The notes: a model not told the origin generated them from the sequence alone. Positions 19,117 to 32,122 are shown, counted from the first letter of the stretch. The stretch: 39,604 bases of DNA from Myxococcales bacterium (GCA_026988815.1 JALSKP010000724.1:1-39604), one strand, 5' to 3'. Made by a program: numbers and translations.

Positions 19117-20574
19117 TTACTGATTTTTCATTTTCATTCCGATGAAATATATTATTCCAGAGAGAAAAAATCCGACAAACCATGCGTAGGTGTAGATCGA
19201 TTGGAAGACCAAAGGGACCGATTCTTTACCGACCAATCCCGCTTGAACCAAAAAACCGGGGACATTAGGGGCGATACCCAAGATCATCGCAACGACAGCA
19301 ACCGGGTTGTATCCCTTGTTGTACCAATAGGGTCCCTTGCGTTGATAGAGCGCGTTGAGATCAAGTTCGGTTTTCCGAATCAAAAAATAATCGACGATAA
19401 CAATGCCGCCAATGGAACCTAGCAAGGCAGAATAGCCGATCAACCAGGTGAAAATGTAGGAGCCTGCTGATGCTAGAAGTTTCCAAGGAAACATCGCCAC
19501 GCCAATCCCGGCTGTAATCATACCGCCGGTTCGAAAGGAGATTTTATGGGGCGCGAGATTAATAATCGCATTCGCGGGCGAGACGACATTGGCGGCGATA
19601 TTGGTCGATAAGGTTGCAATGGTGAGTGCAAAAAGAGAAATCAAGATGGCAAAACCGCCGCCCATTTTTCCAAGAAGAACGGTGGGGTCGCTAATCGGTT
19701 CGCCGTAGATAACGACCGTGGCCGAGGTTACGGCCACGCCGATAAAGGCGAAGAGGGTCATAAAGGTTGGCAGACCGATGGCTTGACCGAGGATCTGATC
19801 ACGCTGCGATTTTGCGTAGCGGGTAAAGTCTGGAATATTGAGGGAAAGGGTCGCCCAAAATCCGACCATGGCAGTAAGAGAGGGGAAAAAGACCGACCAA
19901 AATTGACCCTCTTTTGGTTCCCCTTCGGCGAACTGACTTGGGGCGGAAAGCATTGGCCCGAAACCGTCGGCCTTCACGTAAGCCCACGCAAGAAGCGCCA
20001 AACCCATCAAAATAAGAAAAGGCGCTGCCCAGGTTTCAAGAACTTTAATCGATTCAATTCCTTTCCAAATAATGGCAACTTGAATTCCCCAAAAGAGTAA
20101 AAAGCACAGAAGTTGAATAAGGTTTATCCCGAGAATAGGAAGAGCCTCACCGGCCAGGCCGTCTCCTAGGACAACCAGGAGAAGCTGGTAAATCGCCTGT
20201 CCGCCAATCCATGTATTGATTCCAAACCAGCCGCAGGCGACAAGTCCACGAAGAACCGCGGCGATGTTTGCGCCCAAAATACCAAAACTTGCACGCGAGA
20301 ACACGGGAAAGGGTATACCGTATTTTGTGCCTGCGTGGCCGTTGAGGATCATAGGAATGAGAACGATGACGTTTCCCAAACAAACCGTAAGTACGGCTTG
20401 CCACCAATTCATGCCGGCCGAAATGAGTCCGCCGGACAAAAGATAGGTGGGTACGCATACGACCATTCCGACCCAAAGTGCGGCCATGTTGAAGACCGAC
20501 CAAACGCGTCCCTCCTTGGGTGTGGGAGCGATATCATCATTGATGAGGGTGGGATCGGGATTGATGAGTTTCAT
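19117..20574 (-). CDS. NCS1-family nucleobase/hydantoin-type cation symporter
   Basis: VWSVFNMAALWVGMVVCVPTYLLSGGLISAGMNWWQAVLTVCLGNVIVLIPMILNGHAGTKYGIPFPVFSRASFGILGANIAAVLRGLVACGWFGINTWIGGQAIY. Confidence 0.95.
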   Translation of the reverse strand: MKLINPDPTLINDDIAPTPKEGRVWSVFNMAALWVGMVVCVPTYLLSGGLISAGMNWWQAVLTVCLGNVIVLIPMILNGHAGTKYGIPFPVFSRASFGILGANIAAVLRGLVACGWFGINTWIGGQAIYQLLLVVLGDGLAGEALPILGINLIQLLCFLLFWGIQVAIIWKGIESIKVLETWAAPFLILMGLALLAWAYVKADGFGPMLSAPSQFAEGEPKEGQFWSVFFPSLTAMVGFWATLSLNIPDFTRYAKSQRDQILGQAIGLPTFMTLFAFIGVAVTSATVVIYGEPISDPTVLLGKMGGGFAILISLFALTIATLSTNIAANVVSPANAIINLAPHKISFRTGGMITAGIGVAMFPWKLLASAGSYIFTWLIGYSALLGSIGGIVIVDYFLIRKTELDLNALYQRKGPYWYNKGYNPVAVVAMILGIAPNVPGFLVQAGLVGKESVPLVFQSIYTYAWFVGFFLSGIIYFIGMKMKNQ

Positions 20575-20661
20575 GATATCCTAATTGTTAGAGTGAAAAT
20601 TGGTAAAGAATGCAACCATCGATGTCAAGCATAGGGGCTGTGAAGGAGGTTGTTCGTGAAT

Positions 20662-21405
20662 TTATTTGAAGGTGTCGAGATAGACCTTCCACTTTGCAGC
20701 TCTGATCTCGTTTTTAATTTCGATTGAATCAGGTTTGGTTTGCTCAATTTTGGTGAGCAAGATGAAGTCGCAGGACTCAGGTTTGTCGGAGTGGGTGGGT
20801 TTATGAAGTCTGACAAGTGCGCCGACGGCGGAGAGGTTGGAAAGGGCACGTTGTTCTTTTTCAAAGGTTGGATCTGGAAGACGGGTTGAAAAGTTCACAA
20901 CATCTAGGTCGTGAAGGTCGCCATAGTCGAGCAGATTCGCGGGGGTCTGTTTTGATTCTTTTTCAAAGGCGCAGGGATAGGCGTTTAGTTTGAGTCCATA
21001 ATGGACGATCGTTGTTTGCTTTTTTTCTTCTTCAAGAATGTCCTCGGGGGTCACCTGAATGATTTTATGTGATGCCAAGGCTTGGCTTTTTCGAATCGCG
21101 CGTAGGGTTTGGGAGACGACGAAAGGGTCTTTGTCGAATCCCTTTTTTGCGGCGTAGTGTGCAAGTACTTCAAACTGAGCCACGGCGGCGAGGTAGGCTC
21201 TCTTTTCTTCAATTGTCGTGAGTCGTGCGGCCGCGAAGTCAGGAAGAGCATCAATGCGTCTGTTAAATTCGTTGAGAGAAATTTCTTCGCCTTCTAAGAT
21301 AATCAGCGGTGCGGACCCGTCATGTTTATCGTTTTTTGGATCGGGTTTTTGGGGTGCGCAGCCGACGGCGCATAGACAACAAAAATAAGGTAGAAGACGG
21401 AGCAT
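20662..21405 (-). CDS. SurA/peptidyl-prolyl-isomerase-like chaperone lipoprotein (PPIase core not evident)
   Basis: Lipobox LLPYFCCLCAVGC; LEGEEISLNEFNRRIDALPDFAAARLTTIEEKRAYLAAVAQFEVLAHYAAKKGFDKDPFVVSQTLRAIRKSQALASHKI. Confidence 0.6.
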   Translation of the reverse strand: MLRLLPYFCCLCAVGCAPQKPDPKNDKHDGSAPLIILEGEEISLNEFNRRIDALPDFAAARLTTIEEKRAYLAAVAQFEVLAHYAAKKGFDKDPFVVSQTLRAIRKSQALASHKIIQVTPEDILEEEKKQTTIVHYGLKLNAYPCAFEKESKQTPANLLDYGDLHDLDVVNFSTRLPDPTFEKEQRALSNLSAVGALVRLHKPTHSDKPESCDFILLTKIEQTKPDSIEIKNEIRAAKWKVYLDTFK

Positions 21406-21506
21406 TCTTGGTTTTAGCTGTCGACGAAGAAAGTGGCAATAGGATAAAAAACTAAGATTTAGGAGGTACCTTGTTGCGATCTAGATCGGGGAGATTCAGT
21501 CAAACG

Positions 21507-21569
21507 CGTTCCCAAGCTCCGTTTGGGAATGGCTTCGAACGAGGCATTCCCACGTGGAGCATAGGAACG
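21507..21569. repeat. Two-armed palindromic repeat upstream of gyrB
   Basis: Arms cgttcccaagctccgtttgggaatg (21507-21531) and cattcccacgtggagcataggaacg (21545-21569) are 20/25 complementary; the left arm itself forms ttcccaa-gctccgt-ttgggaa. Confidence 0.7.
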
Positions 21570-21732
21570 AGAAATTTAAAGAATTTTTAAATCGCCGGGA
21601 AAATGACCGTACTAGATGGTAAGATTTGGATGGTATCTTTTTGCGTTTTGGCGTGACTTAAAGGGTTCAAAATGTTAGATTTTCAAGTCTGTTTTTCGTC
21701 CAGAAAGTGAAACCAGACAGGACTATATTTAG

Positions 21733-24676
<2,944 letters not shown>

Positions 24677-24680
<4 letters not shown>

Positions 24681-26251
24681 ACACCTTCGGACCATACGAA
24701 TTAATAAAACAAATCGGTGTTGGAGGAATGGCCGAGGTATGGCTCGCCAGAGATAAAAATAAAAATCTGTGTGCAATAAAACGCATCCTGCCCCATCTTA
24801 GCAAGGAAGAAAGGTTCATCGAAATGTTTCTCGATGAAGGCAAAATTGCCGCCAAATTTGACCATCCCAATATCGTCGAGATCCACGATGTGGGCACCAT
24901 TGATAATGTGTCTTTCATGGCGATGGAATTTCTTGATGGAGGCGATCTAGCTGATATTTTAGATTGCATTGAAAACACAACTTTTCAAATTCCTATCAAT
25001 ACCGCACTGGAGATCGTCGCGCTGGCGACCGACGCCCTGGGTTATGCGCATCGCTTCAAAGACAAGGGCGTTCCGCAAAATATTATCCATCGCGATATTT
25101 CTCCGCACAATATTCTTATCACCAAAGAGGGGCGAGTTTGCCTTGTGGATTTCGGTGTCGCCAAAGCCATCGATAGACACGCGAAAACAGAAACCGGAAT
25201 TGTAAAAGGTAAACTTTCCTACATGTCTCCAGAACAAGTTCAACAAGAAGAGATGGACCATCGATCCGACCTTTTTTCGATGGGCGTGGTGCTCTATGAA
25301 CTCCTCACCTTGCAGACCCCTTTTGGCCGAGAGCTCAAAGCCGTCAGCGGTATCCTGCATATGCCCACACCGGACCCACGAGCGTTACGTCCCGAACTTG
25401 ATGCCTCCATTGTTCAACTTATTTACACGGCACTCGAAAAATCCCCCGATAAACGTTTTGCATCCGCCTTTGAAATGGCCTCAGCCATTCGGTCTATACA
25501 AGCGGCTTTCTACCCCAAGGGGGGGCCAAAACTTATTCGTGATTTATACACCAAGGTTGCTGCTATTCCGCGGCCGCCCGATCCCATCTTTCAAGTCGAT
25601 GACTCTAAGGCGGCTCTTTTCTCCCAAACGACAAAAGAAAATGATCAAAACCAGATCATAGACGGGCCTGTCGTAAACACAAAAAATAATAAACTTACCT
25701 ACCTTATCGGTCTGCTCATCCTCGCTCTCTTATCGGGTTGGGGAATATATGAAATTTCAAAAGACGATACACCTAACCCGACACTTGCGAGGGCCTCCGT
25801 TGAAAAAAAAGGGGAGATAGAAAGGGTTACAGAAACGCCTGCTAGCGAAACCCCTCTTTTTAAAAAAATCCTAGCCACACTTTCTCTTAGAACGCATCTA
25901 CGACAACCACTCAGCCTTACTCACCTTGAAATGAAGAAAGTGCTCAATTATCGAATTGGCGTAGATACCCAAAATTACCTCATCGATAAAAAGGTAAATA
26001 GATTTACGAATATTTTCGAAGATGAACCGAATGAGAAAACTTCCCTTATCGATCCGGGTAATCCAAAAGCGAAGTTTAATTTACGAACGACCCTGGCCGA
26101 GCGACGTCAACGACGTAAAGACGCCAAAGACCTCCGGAAAATTCGTGCGGAACGCTTACGTAAGAAAACGTTGGCGGAACGAAGAAAAAAGAAAAGAAAA
26201 CAAAAGAGAAAAGATAAGCTTATCGATAAAGCCATCCCGAGCGGAATGTAA
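24677..26251 (+). CDS. Hanks-type Ser/Thr protein kinase with TM helix and highly basic C-terminal region; TTG start
   Basis: YELIKQIGVGGMAEVWLARD, HRDISPHNILIT, DFGVAK, GKLSYMSPEQ; TM LTYLIGLLILALLSGWGIY; tail RTTLAERRQRRKDAKDLRKIRAERLRKKTLAERRKKKRKQKRKDK; TTG overlaps TGA of the upstream gene. Confidence 0.95.
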
Positions 26252-26253
26252 TA

Positions 26254-27582
26254 CTAGATTCCGGCAATCTGAAGGTAGGGATCGAGGGTTTTTACATCAC
26301 GAATAAACTGCTCTTCTACGATCTCCAGGTGAGGATCCCAAAGCGGTCCTGTTTCATATATTTTTGAACCCTCATGCACACGGTATATGAAGGTAGCCAC
26401 CTCGGGAATCGCTGAACGATCGGCAAGTAGATTCTGCCGTTCGAGGGGATACTGGTTGCATATTGTTAGCCAGGTAAAGAAGGTGAGAACATGTTCAAAG
26501 TCGCGCAGATGAAGTTGGGTTCCCGAACTTGCAAAAAGAAAAAGGTCGTTCATCACTTTGCGCATAAGGCGAGCACGGCCCAATTTTGAATCGTGGAAAA
26601 TACGAACACCCGCGTCGATAAACCAATCCGGTGAAAGATTCATTCTTGTGCGAATGATATCGTGGAGTGAGTCCGTCCCCGCACTCGTTGGGAATTCTTC
26701 TTTCATAATCCCTTGCAGTGCGCGCTCGAGTTCGGTGCCGTTACGTTCCGGCAAATTAAATCGCGTCGAAAATATTTTCGCCAAATATTGCTCTGCATCA
26801 AAGGCGTTGACATGGTAGCGATTTTCGATTGAGGTACGGACGATGGCTGGATCGAGTCCCGCGTAAATCGTTACAGGTGCGCCAGCTGAGGCTAGAAAAA
26901 TAATGCTCTCAATAATTTGAACCTGCGCGCCGGGGGCGCAACGGTCCAGATCATCAATGCAAATAAGCAAGCGATTGCCATATTCTGCCTCTTCGGAACT
27001 AATGGAATGTCCGACCAGATCTGAGAAGGCCTCGCCCAATTTAATCATGGGGTCGTTCCATTCTAAGGTATCGCTATTGGATTTTTTATAGGTCCCCATC
27101 AAGGATGGTAAACCCATGATGGCACCGCCGATGATCGGATTTCCGGATGCCATCAAGGCCGCACCTCCGGCTTTTTGCAGGAACGCGAATCCGGCCGAGA
27201 CCATTGTGTTGAGTGCTTTTTCCCTTTCCCCTTTTCCGAGTTTTAAACGGTTTACTAAAATGGATGCGATCGGCGAGATCACGTCCGGTACACTCTGACG
27301 CCAGGGGTTTATCCAAATCGGATAGTATTTTTCTGCGTCTTTTTCTTTTCCTGCGAACTCGTCGAGGCGACGATTTCTTTCTTCAATAAAGATACGGGCT
27401 AGAAGATCGGTCTTTCCCGTTCCCCATCCTCCTTGAATTGCGATGACACTTCCGGGAGCGAGCTGACTAGCGCGTTGATGAAAAATCGTGGCAAGCTTGT
27501 CGTGCTCGAACCAATCCTTTGGAGGATTCCAATCTGAAAGAAGCTGTTTTTGGGTAAAAAAATCTCGTCGAATATTTTTCAT
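26254..27582 (-). CDS. KAP-family P-loop NTPase
   Basis: IAIQGGWGTGKTDLLARIF Walker A; IWINPWRQS; LLICIDDLDRCAP Walker B; AEQYLAKIFSTRFNLP. Confidence 0.9.
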   Translation of the reverse strand: MKNIRRDFFTQKQLLSDWNPPKDWFEHDKLATIFHQRASQLAPGSVIAIQGGWGTGKTDLLARIFIEERNRRLDEFAGKEKDAEKYYPIWINPWRQSVPDVISPIASILVNRLKLGKGEREKALNTMVSAGFAFLQKAGGAALMASGNPIIGGAIMGLPSLMGTYKKSNSDTLEWNDPMIKLGEAFSDLVGHSISSEEAEYGNRLLICIDDLDRCAPGAQVQIIESIIFLASAGAPVTIYAGLDPAIVRTSIENRYHVNAFDAEQYLAKIFSTRFNLPERNGTELERALQGIMKEEFPTSAGTDSLHDIIRTRMNLSPDWFIDAGVRIFHDSKLGRARLMRKVMNDLFLFASSGTQLHLRDFEHVLTFFTWLTICNQYPLERQNLLADRSAIPEVATFIYRVHEGSKIYETGPLWDPHLEIVEEQFIRDVKTLDPYLQIAGI

Positions 27583-27619
27583 GATGGGGTCGCGCCGAGT
27601 CTATAAATAGTAAACCAGC

Positions 27620-29167
27620 TTAGCTTTTTGCGATATTTTCCGCAAGAGCTAAACACTGTGCCATGATCGTCACTTGGGGATTGACACCCAGCGCGGTCGG
27701 CAACAAGGAGGCGTCCATGACGTAAAGACCTTCGTGATCGTGGGTACGGGCGTCTTGGGGTCGGACCACATTTTCCTTTGGGTTCTCGCCGATTCTACAC
27801 GTTCCCATCGGGTGGCTAGCGTACAAATCAAGCGCCGAAACTTTCGTAATGGAACGAATAAATTGTTGGCAAGAATTCCACGAGGTAAAAAATTGGGAAC
27901 CATAGACCTGGGGACGTACACCTTTGGCACCCGCTTCAAAATACATTTTTGCTACGAATTCTATCCCTCGCTTGAATTTTTGGAAATCACGATCGATGAG
28001 ATGGTATTTAATATCAGGGTTTTTATTCCCTTTGGATGTCACACTACCCGAGGAGTGGTCGCGAACCAAAATCCCACTTCCGGCAATATGTTTGAAATCC
28101 CGAAGGAAGTCCGATGCCGCCGCACCGATGCGACTCGTCTGGGTCAAGAAGGCTTCTGGCGGAGCAGAGAAGGTTTCGGCTAGAATTTCGGTCTCGGTCG
28201 GATGATAGGCGAAGTAGCCCTGCGTGGCGCCCGACCAAATACGAACTTCTTCCTCAAACTTTGCCAGTACCGCTGAGCCGGGTTGAATGTGTAAATTCTT
28301 TCCAACCATTCCCGAGCTCATCGCAAGGTTATTGTTCTGCAGAAGCAAGGGAGTATAGATGGTCCCCGCCGAGAGAATGACCTTGTCCGCGTGGATAGTA
28401 AATTTATTTACCGCTTTTAAGGAATCAGGATCAATAATGTTTCCACTCACCCCGATCGCTCGACCGTCTTTCATCAAAATATTTTCTACACGCGCATCGG
28501 CGAAGAGCCTTGCGCCTTTTCGCATCGCTTGGGGTAGCCAGTTCAGATCCGACGACGCTTTGCCACCGACCGGACACCCTGTCTGACACGTACCACAACC
28601 GGCGCATCCTGGCGTATTTCTGGGCATGTAGTCGTGTGTCACGCCGCCCATTTTGGTGAAACCGCGGCGAGCAATTTCTGTATTTGTCCCACCGATAGAT
28701 TTCCTGGTTGGTGCCACGCCGATGGTTTTCTCGACGGTGGAAAATAAAGTTTCTCGATCGGACCAATACTCTAAACCTTGAGCTTTCGTCCATTCATCGA
28801 GAACGTAGTCGGGAGCACGAAAACAAATACCCGAGTTTACTAATGTTCCGCCTCCCACACCTCGGCCACTGACCAATGGAATGAATGCATTTCCTACGGC
28901 GATACGAACACCGCGATCTTGAAAAAGATGTTTTGTCGCGAAGGACTGTTGGCGGCGAAAATCTTTGTGTTGCCAGAAGCGTCCTGATTCCAGAATCAAC
29001 ACACTCAATCCTGCGTTGGCCAGGACAGAGGCAGTAACTAGACCGCCGGGGCCCGAACCTACAATGACCACGTCTACTTTCTCCGCGATCTCTTTCCCCT
29101 TGAGATGTTCGGAAGTTTTTAAAGAGGAGCCAAGCTGGGTATGTGCGAAATAGTCTAGGGGTGTCAT
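27620..29167 (-). CDS. GMC-family FAD-dependent oxidoreductase with Cys-cluster
   Basis: VDVVIVGSGPGGLVTASVLANAGLSVLILESG; GCAGCGTCQTGCPVGGKASSDLNWLP; C-terminal SHPMGTCRIGENP...LYVMDASLLPTALGVNPQVTIMA. Confidence 0.93.
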   Translation of the reverse strand: MTPLDYFAHTQLGSSLKTSEHLKGKEIAEKVDVVIVGSGPGGLVTASVLANAGLSVLILESGRFWQHKDFRRQQSFATKHLFQDRGVRIAVGNAFIPLVSGRGVGGGTLVNSGICFRAPDYVLDEWTKAQGLEYWSDRETLFSTVEKTIGVAPTRKSIGGTNTEIARRGFTKMGGVTHDYMPRNTPGCAGCGTCQTGCPVGGKASSDLNWLPQAMRKGARLFADARVENILMKDGRAIGVSGNIIDPDSLKAVNKFTIHADKVILSAGTIYTPLLLQNNNLAMSSGMVGKNLHIQPGSAVLAKFEEEVRIWSGATQGYFAYHPTETEILAETFSAPPEAFLTQTSRIGAAASDFLRDFKHIAGSGILVRDHSSGSVTSKGNKNPDIKYHLIDRDFQKFKRGIEFVAKMYFEAGAKGVRPQVYGSQFFTSWNSCQQFIRSITKVSALDLYASHPMGTCRIGENPKENVVRPQDARTHDHEGLYVMDASLLPTALGVNPQVTIMAQCLALAENIAKS

Positions 29168-29168
29168 G

Positions 29169-29675
29169 TTAGGCTCCGCATCCGAAACGAATGCCCATCG
29201 CACTGAGAACCTTCGGATGTTCACAATAGGCCGTGCTAAACAAAAGCTTGATACTTCTAAAACTTCCTCGCCGTTCTGGAATAGAAGATTGGTCCCATGC
29301 ATCTAAAATTTCTATTCTTTCGTTCAAGGGTCGTGTTCTAAAACGTGCGAAAGTAGAAAGAGGGAAATCGTCGATGGCGTGAAGCAAGACACGAAGAAGA
29401 TTGGCCGTGGGGCGATCGATAGCGGCGAGATAATCATCGAACAATTCCACGACGCCAACTTGGGAACCTTTGGGTAAAGGATTGTCCCAGTCGTCTCCGG
29501 GGAACATCGCGTCTGCGATGCTATTGACGATTTCAACTTCGTCGGCGCTGAGGATTTTATAATTGGGTGCACGTTCGTTATCGAACCAAGAGTAGATTCG
29601 TGCACCGCCACCTAAGAGGCCGAGGCCGCCGCCGATGGCGACGTATTTAACAAATTGTCTTCGATTGAAGTTCAA
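29169..29675 (-). CDS. Tat-exported small subunit, gluconate 2-dehydrogenase subunit 3-like
   Basis: NRRQFVKYVAIGGGLGLLGGGA Tat-like signal; LSADEVEIVNSIADAMFPGDD; stop 1 nt before the GMC gene start. Confidence 0.75.
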   Translation of the reverse strand: MNFNRRQFVKYVAIGGGLGLLGGGARIYSWFDNERAPNYKILSADEVEIVNSIADAMFPGDDWDNPLPKGSQVGVVELFDDYLAAIDRPTANLLRVLLHAIDDFPLSTFARFRTRPLNERIEILDAWDQSSIPERRGSFRSIKLLFSTAYCEHPKVLSAMGIRFGCGA

Positions 29676-29728
29676 GATTTTTCCAGGTGAGGGCGGACTA
29701 TTCCGACCCGCTGGTTTTTTTACTTGAT

Positions 29729-30289
29729 TTATGGAAGAGGATCAACACAAACCGCAGAAACTATTTGTGCGCCAGCACAGTTTTTTGCGACTGCTTGGCT
29801 AAGACGACAGTTGGCGGTGTCTTCGGTGTCATTGGCTTTCGCTGTTCCTTCAAGAGGAATTGTTCCAGGGCAGTTATTTAGGCAATCGTTGAGCTCACCG
29901 AAATCGGCGTTGAATTCGCTTTTACAGGATTCAAAGTATTCGGTGCAGTATTTATCACACACAGTGACGACGTCTTGGCAGGTGTCGATGGTGCTCATGA
30001 GGGAGGCGTGCGGACAATGTGTGGCCGGATTTGAAGCTGCCACATCGACGTGATAAATTCGGCATTGGAGGGTATTTCCTGCGACACGCCCTTCTTCAGC
30101 AGCGCGATCTTTGAGAATTGAGCAGGTAGCAAAACAATCCTCGTCATTATCGTACAAAGCATTTTTGCCAACACAATTTGCTTTGGCGTCGGCACAATAA
30201 ATCTGGCAATTCTCACTAGCCCCTTCCCCCGCATCCGAAGAACAGGCACCTAAAAGAAAAGCTAAAAGAGTAAATACAACGAACTTCAT
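29729..30289 (-). CDS. Cysteine-rich lipoprotein with internal duplication
   Basis: MKFVVFTLLAFLLGAC lipobox; two seven-Cys units with matching spacing. Confidence 0.8.
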   Translation of the reverse strand: MKFVVFTLLAFLLGACSSDAGEGASENCQIYCADAKANCVGKNALYDNDEDCFATCSILKDRAAEEGRVAGNTLQCRIYHVDVAASNPATHCPHASLMSTIDTCQDVVTVCDKYCTEYFESCKSEFNADFGELNDCLNNCPGTIPLEGTAKANDTEDTANCRLSQAVAKNCAGAQIVSAVCVDPLP

Positions 30290-30346
30290 ATACAAACCTG
30301 AGGAGAGTTGTGTAGATTACCGTGAATCAGAAAACATTCAAATAAA

Positions 30347-32122
30347 TTAGCTCAATGCCGATGAGATTAAATTTTCTCGGCTCTTTGCGATGAAGTGGGC
30401 GACGCTTCTAACTTCGCTCAAGCGCTCATCCACTTCTTTGGCGAGCGCGACGACGTCATCATCGTCTTTCCTCTCTTCCAAAACTTGCTCCAGCACTTCC
30501 TCAATTTGTCGATAAAGTTTATCGCCCGCCGTTTCGACGAATGTTTTCAGCCGATCGCCGTAATCGTGAATGACGTGTAAGAGTTCTTCTTCGACTTTCT
30601 GGCTGGCTGATTCAATTGACTTAACGCCAGCCTCGCGCGCCCGGTCTTTTATCTGAGAATCGACTTTATCTTTCAAAAAGAACGCTAAAACAGGAGCGGC
30701 GAGGGTGAGTAATCCGCCGACCAACGCGTTAGCAAAAAGGTAAACTGAAACGCCCAGCGCTCCCAATGCAAAAACACCAACATCGTAGGCGATGGTGTCC
30801 ACTTCCAAGTCTAAATCTTTGCCCACACCAAGTTCGTCCCGTAAGGATTCGACGGTATCGCGTAGGGATTCGTTGGTTATTTGGATGATTTCTTCGGCGA
30901 GCTCTTCCAGATCTCCGGCAAGGTTTTCACCTTCTTTTTCGAGGAACCCCTTAAAGGTGTCTTGGATAAAAGAGGGGAGATAGAGTTTTACATCTTTTGC
31001 GTCCGCTTTTTCAATTTCCATGGGTAGGGCAGACTGAAAGGCTTCGTTAAAGGTTCTGAGATTTCGTTTCGCGCTCGCGGCAATATCGGAAACTTTCTCG
31101 TCGATAAGATCGAGATTTTCGGCGATGAGCTTTCGCGAACTTTCAAGCTTTTCGCTGACATTGGCAATACGTTTTACGAGTTCATCTTTTTCAAGCAAGT
31201 ACCCTTGCTTTTTTATCGCAAGGTTTTGTTCAAGCATTGTCGCAATGCGAGCACCTCCGCCGAGCGCGCTGTCGAGAATAATGTAGGCGCGTTGGTCACT
31301 TAAAAAGTTCGATAGATGATCTTTGAATTTCAAAAATTCCGGTGGTGCCGGTTTTCCCTCGGATTGAAGATCGAGCGCCGCTTTTCCAGAAAGGGCAAAT
31401 AGTTGGACCTCACCGATCAGTCCCTCCAGACGTTCGCGCGCGTAGCTTTCGACCTCGGCGGCATCATCTTCATCAAGTGCATCAATTTTACCCAAGATAA
31501 AAATAATCCGATCGCGGTTGGCTGTTAAAAGGCGATCACGGATAAAGACCACTTCGCTTTTCTTTAAGACTTGGGTGGCGTCAAGAACATAGAGGATCAC
31601 ATCGGCACGTGGAACGTAGCCGTAGGTGATTTCTACTTTCTGCCGAGAAATATCGTTAACGCCTGGAGTATCGACAAGGGTCAAAGACTGATTAAGAAAG
31701 GCGTTGGGATGGGAAATTTCTACAAATTCAGGTTCATCTTTTTCGTCCTCGGCATGACGAATGACATCCTCAAGTTCGCTGAGTTCGATTTCATATTTTT
31801 CCCCAAACACGGGCTTCACCGAAATCTTTCGCTTTTGGCCATAAACCAGGTGCGTGATAACAGCGGTTGTTGGTGTAATCCCCATGGGGAGAACTTCTTC
31901 ATTGAGAAGCGCATTCACAATGGTGGATTTCCCATGATTGAATTCGCCAAGAACGACAAGCGTAATTTGCTCCTGGGTCAGCATAGGCAAACGTTCTTCA
32001 AAAACTTCTTTTTTGAGAGATTGTAGGCCACTTCTGTCCGCGATTTCACCAAGTTCGGTGAGGAGATCGGCGACCTGTTCGGCAGAGATTCGACTCGTTT
32101 CTTTTTGTGTTTCTTCGCTCAT
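30347..32122 (-). CDS. Bacterial dynamin-like GTPase
   Basis: LVVLGEFNHGKSTIVNALL (G1), TPTTAVIT (G2), TLVDTPGVND (G3), LGKID (G4-like); hydrophobic pair AYDVGVFALGALGVSVYLFANALVGGLLTLAAPVLAFFL; start chosen at MSEETQK. Confidence 0.9.
   Translation of the reverse strand: MSEETQKETSRISAEQVADLLTELGEIADRSGLQSLKKEVFEERLPMLTQEQITLVVLGEFNHGKSTIVNALLNEEVLPMGITPTTAVITHLVYGQKRKISVKPVFGEKYEIELSELEDVIRHAEDEKDEPEFVEISHPNAFLNQSLTLVDTPGVNDISRQKVEITYGYVPRADVILYVLDATQVLKKSEVVFIRDRLLTANRDRIIFILGKIDALDEDDAAEVESYARERLEGLIGEVQLFALSGKAALDLQSEGKPAPPEFLKFKDHLSNFLSDQRAYIILDSALGGGARIATMLEQNLAIKKQGYLLEKDELVKRIANVSEKLESSRKLIAENLDLIDEKVSDIAASAKRNLRTFNEAFQSALPMEIEKADAKDVKLYLPSFIQDTFKGFLEKEGENLAGDLEELAEEIIQITNESLRDTVESLRDELGVGKDLDLEVDTIAYDVGVFALGALGVSVYLFANALVGGLLTLAAPVLAFFLKDKVDSQIKDRAREAGVKSIESASQKVEEELLHVIHDYGDRLKTFVETAGDKLYRQIEEVLEQVLEERKDDDDVVALAKEVDERLSEVRSVAHFIAKSRENLISSALS

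Noticed and set aside
20147-20503. Minus-strand 118-aa ORF
   Set aside because: Out-of-frame overlap with the NCS1 permease gene.
21577-21595. AT-rich inverted repeat (atttaaagaatttttaaat)
   Set aside because: Short and low complexity; expected by chance in AT-rich intergenic DNA.
27674-28183. Plus-strand 169-aa ORF
   Set aside because: Antisense to the GMC oxidoreductase gene.
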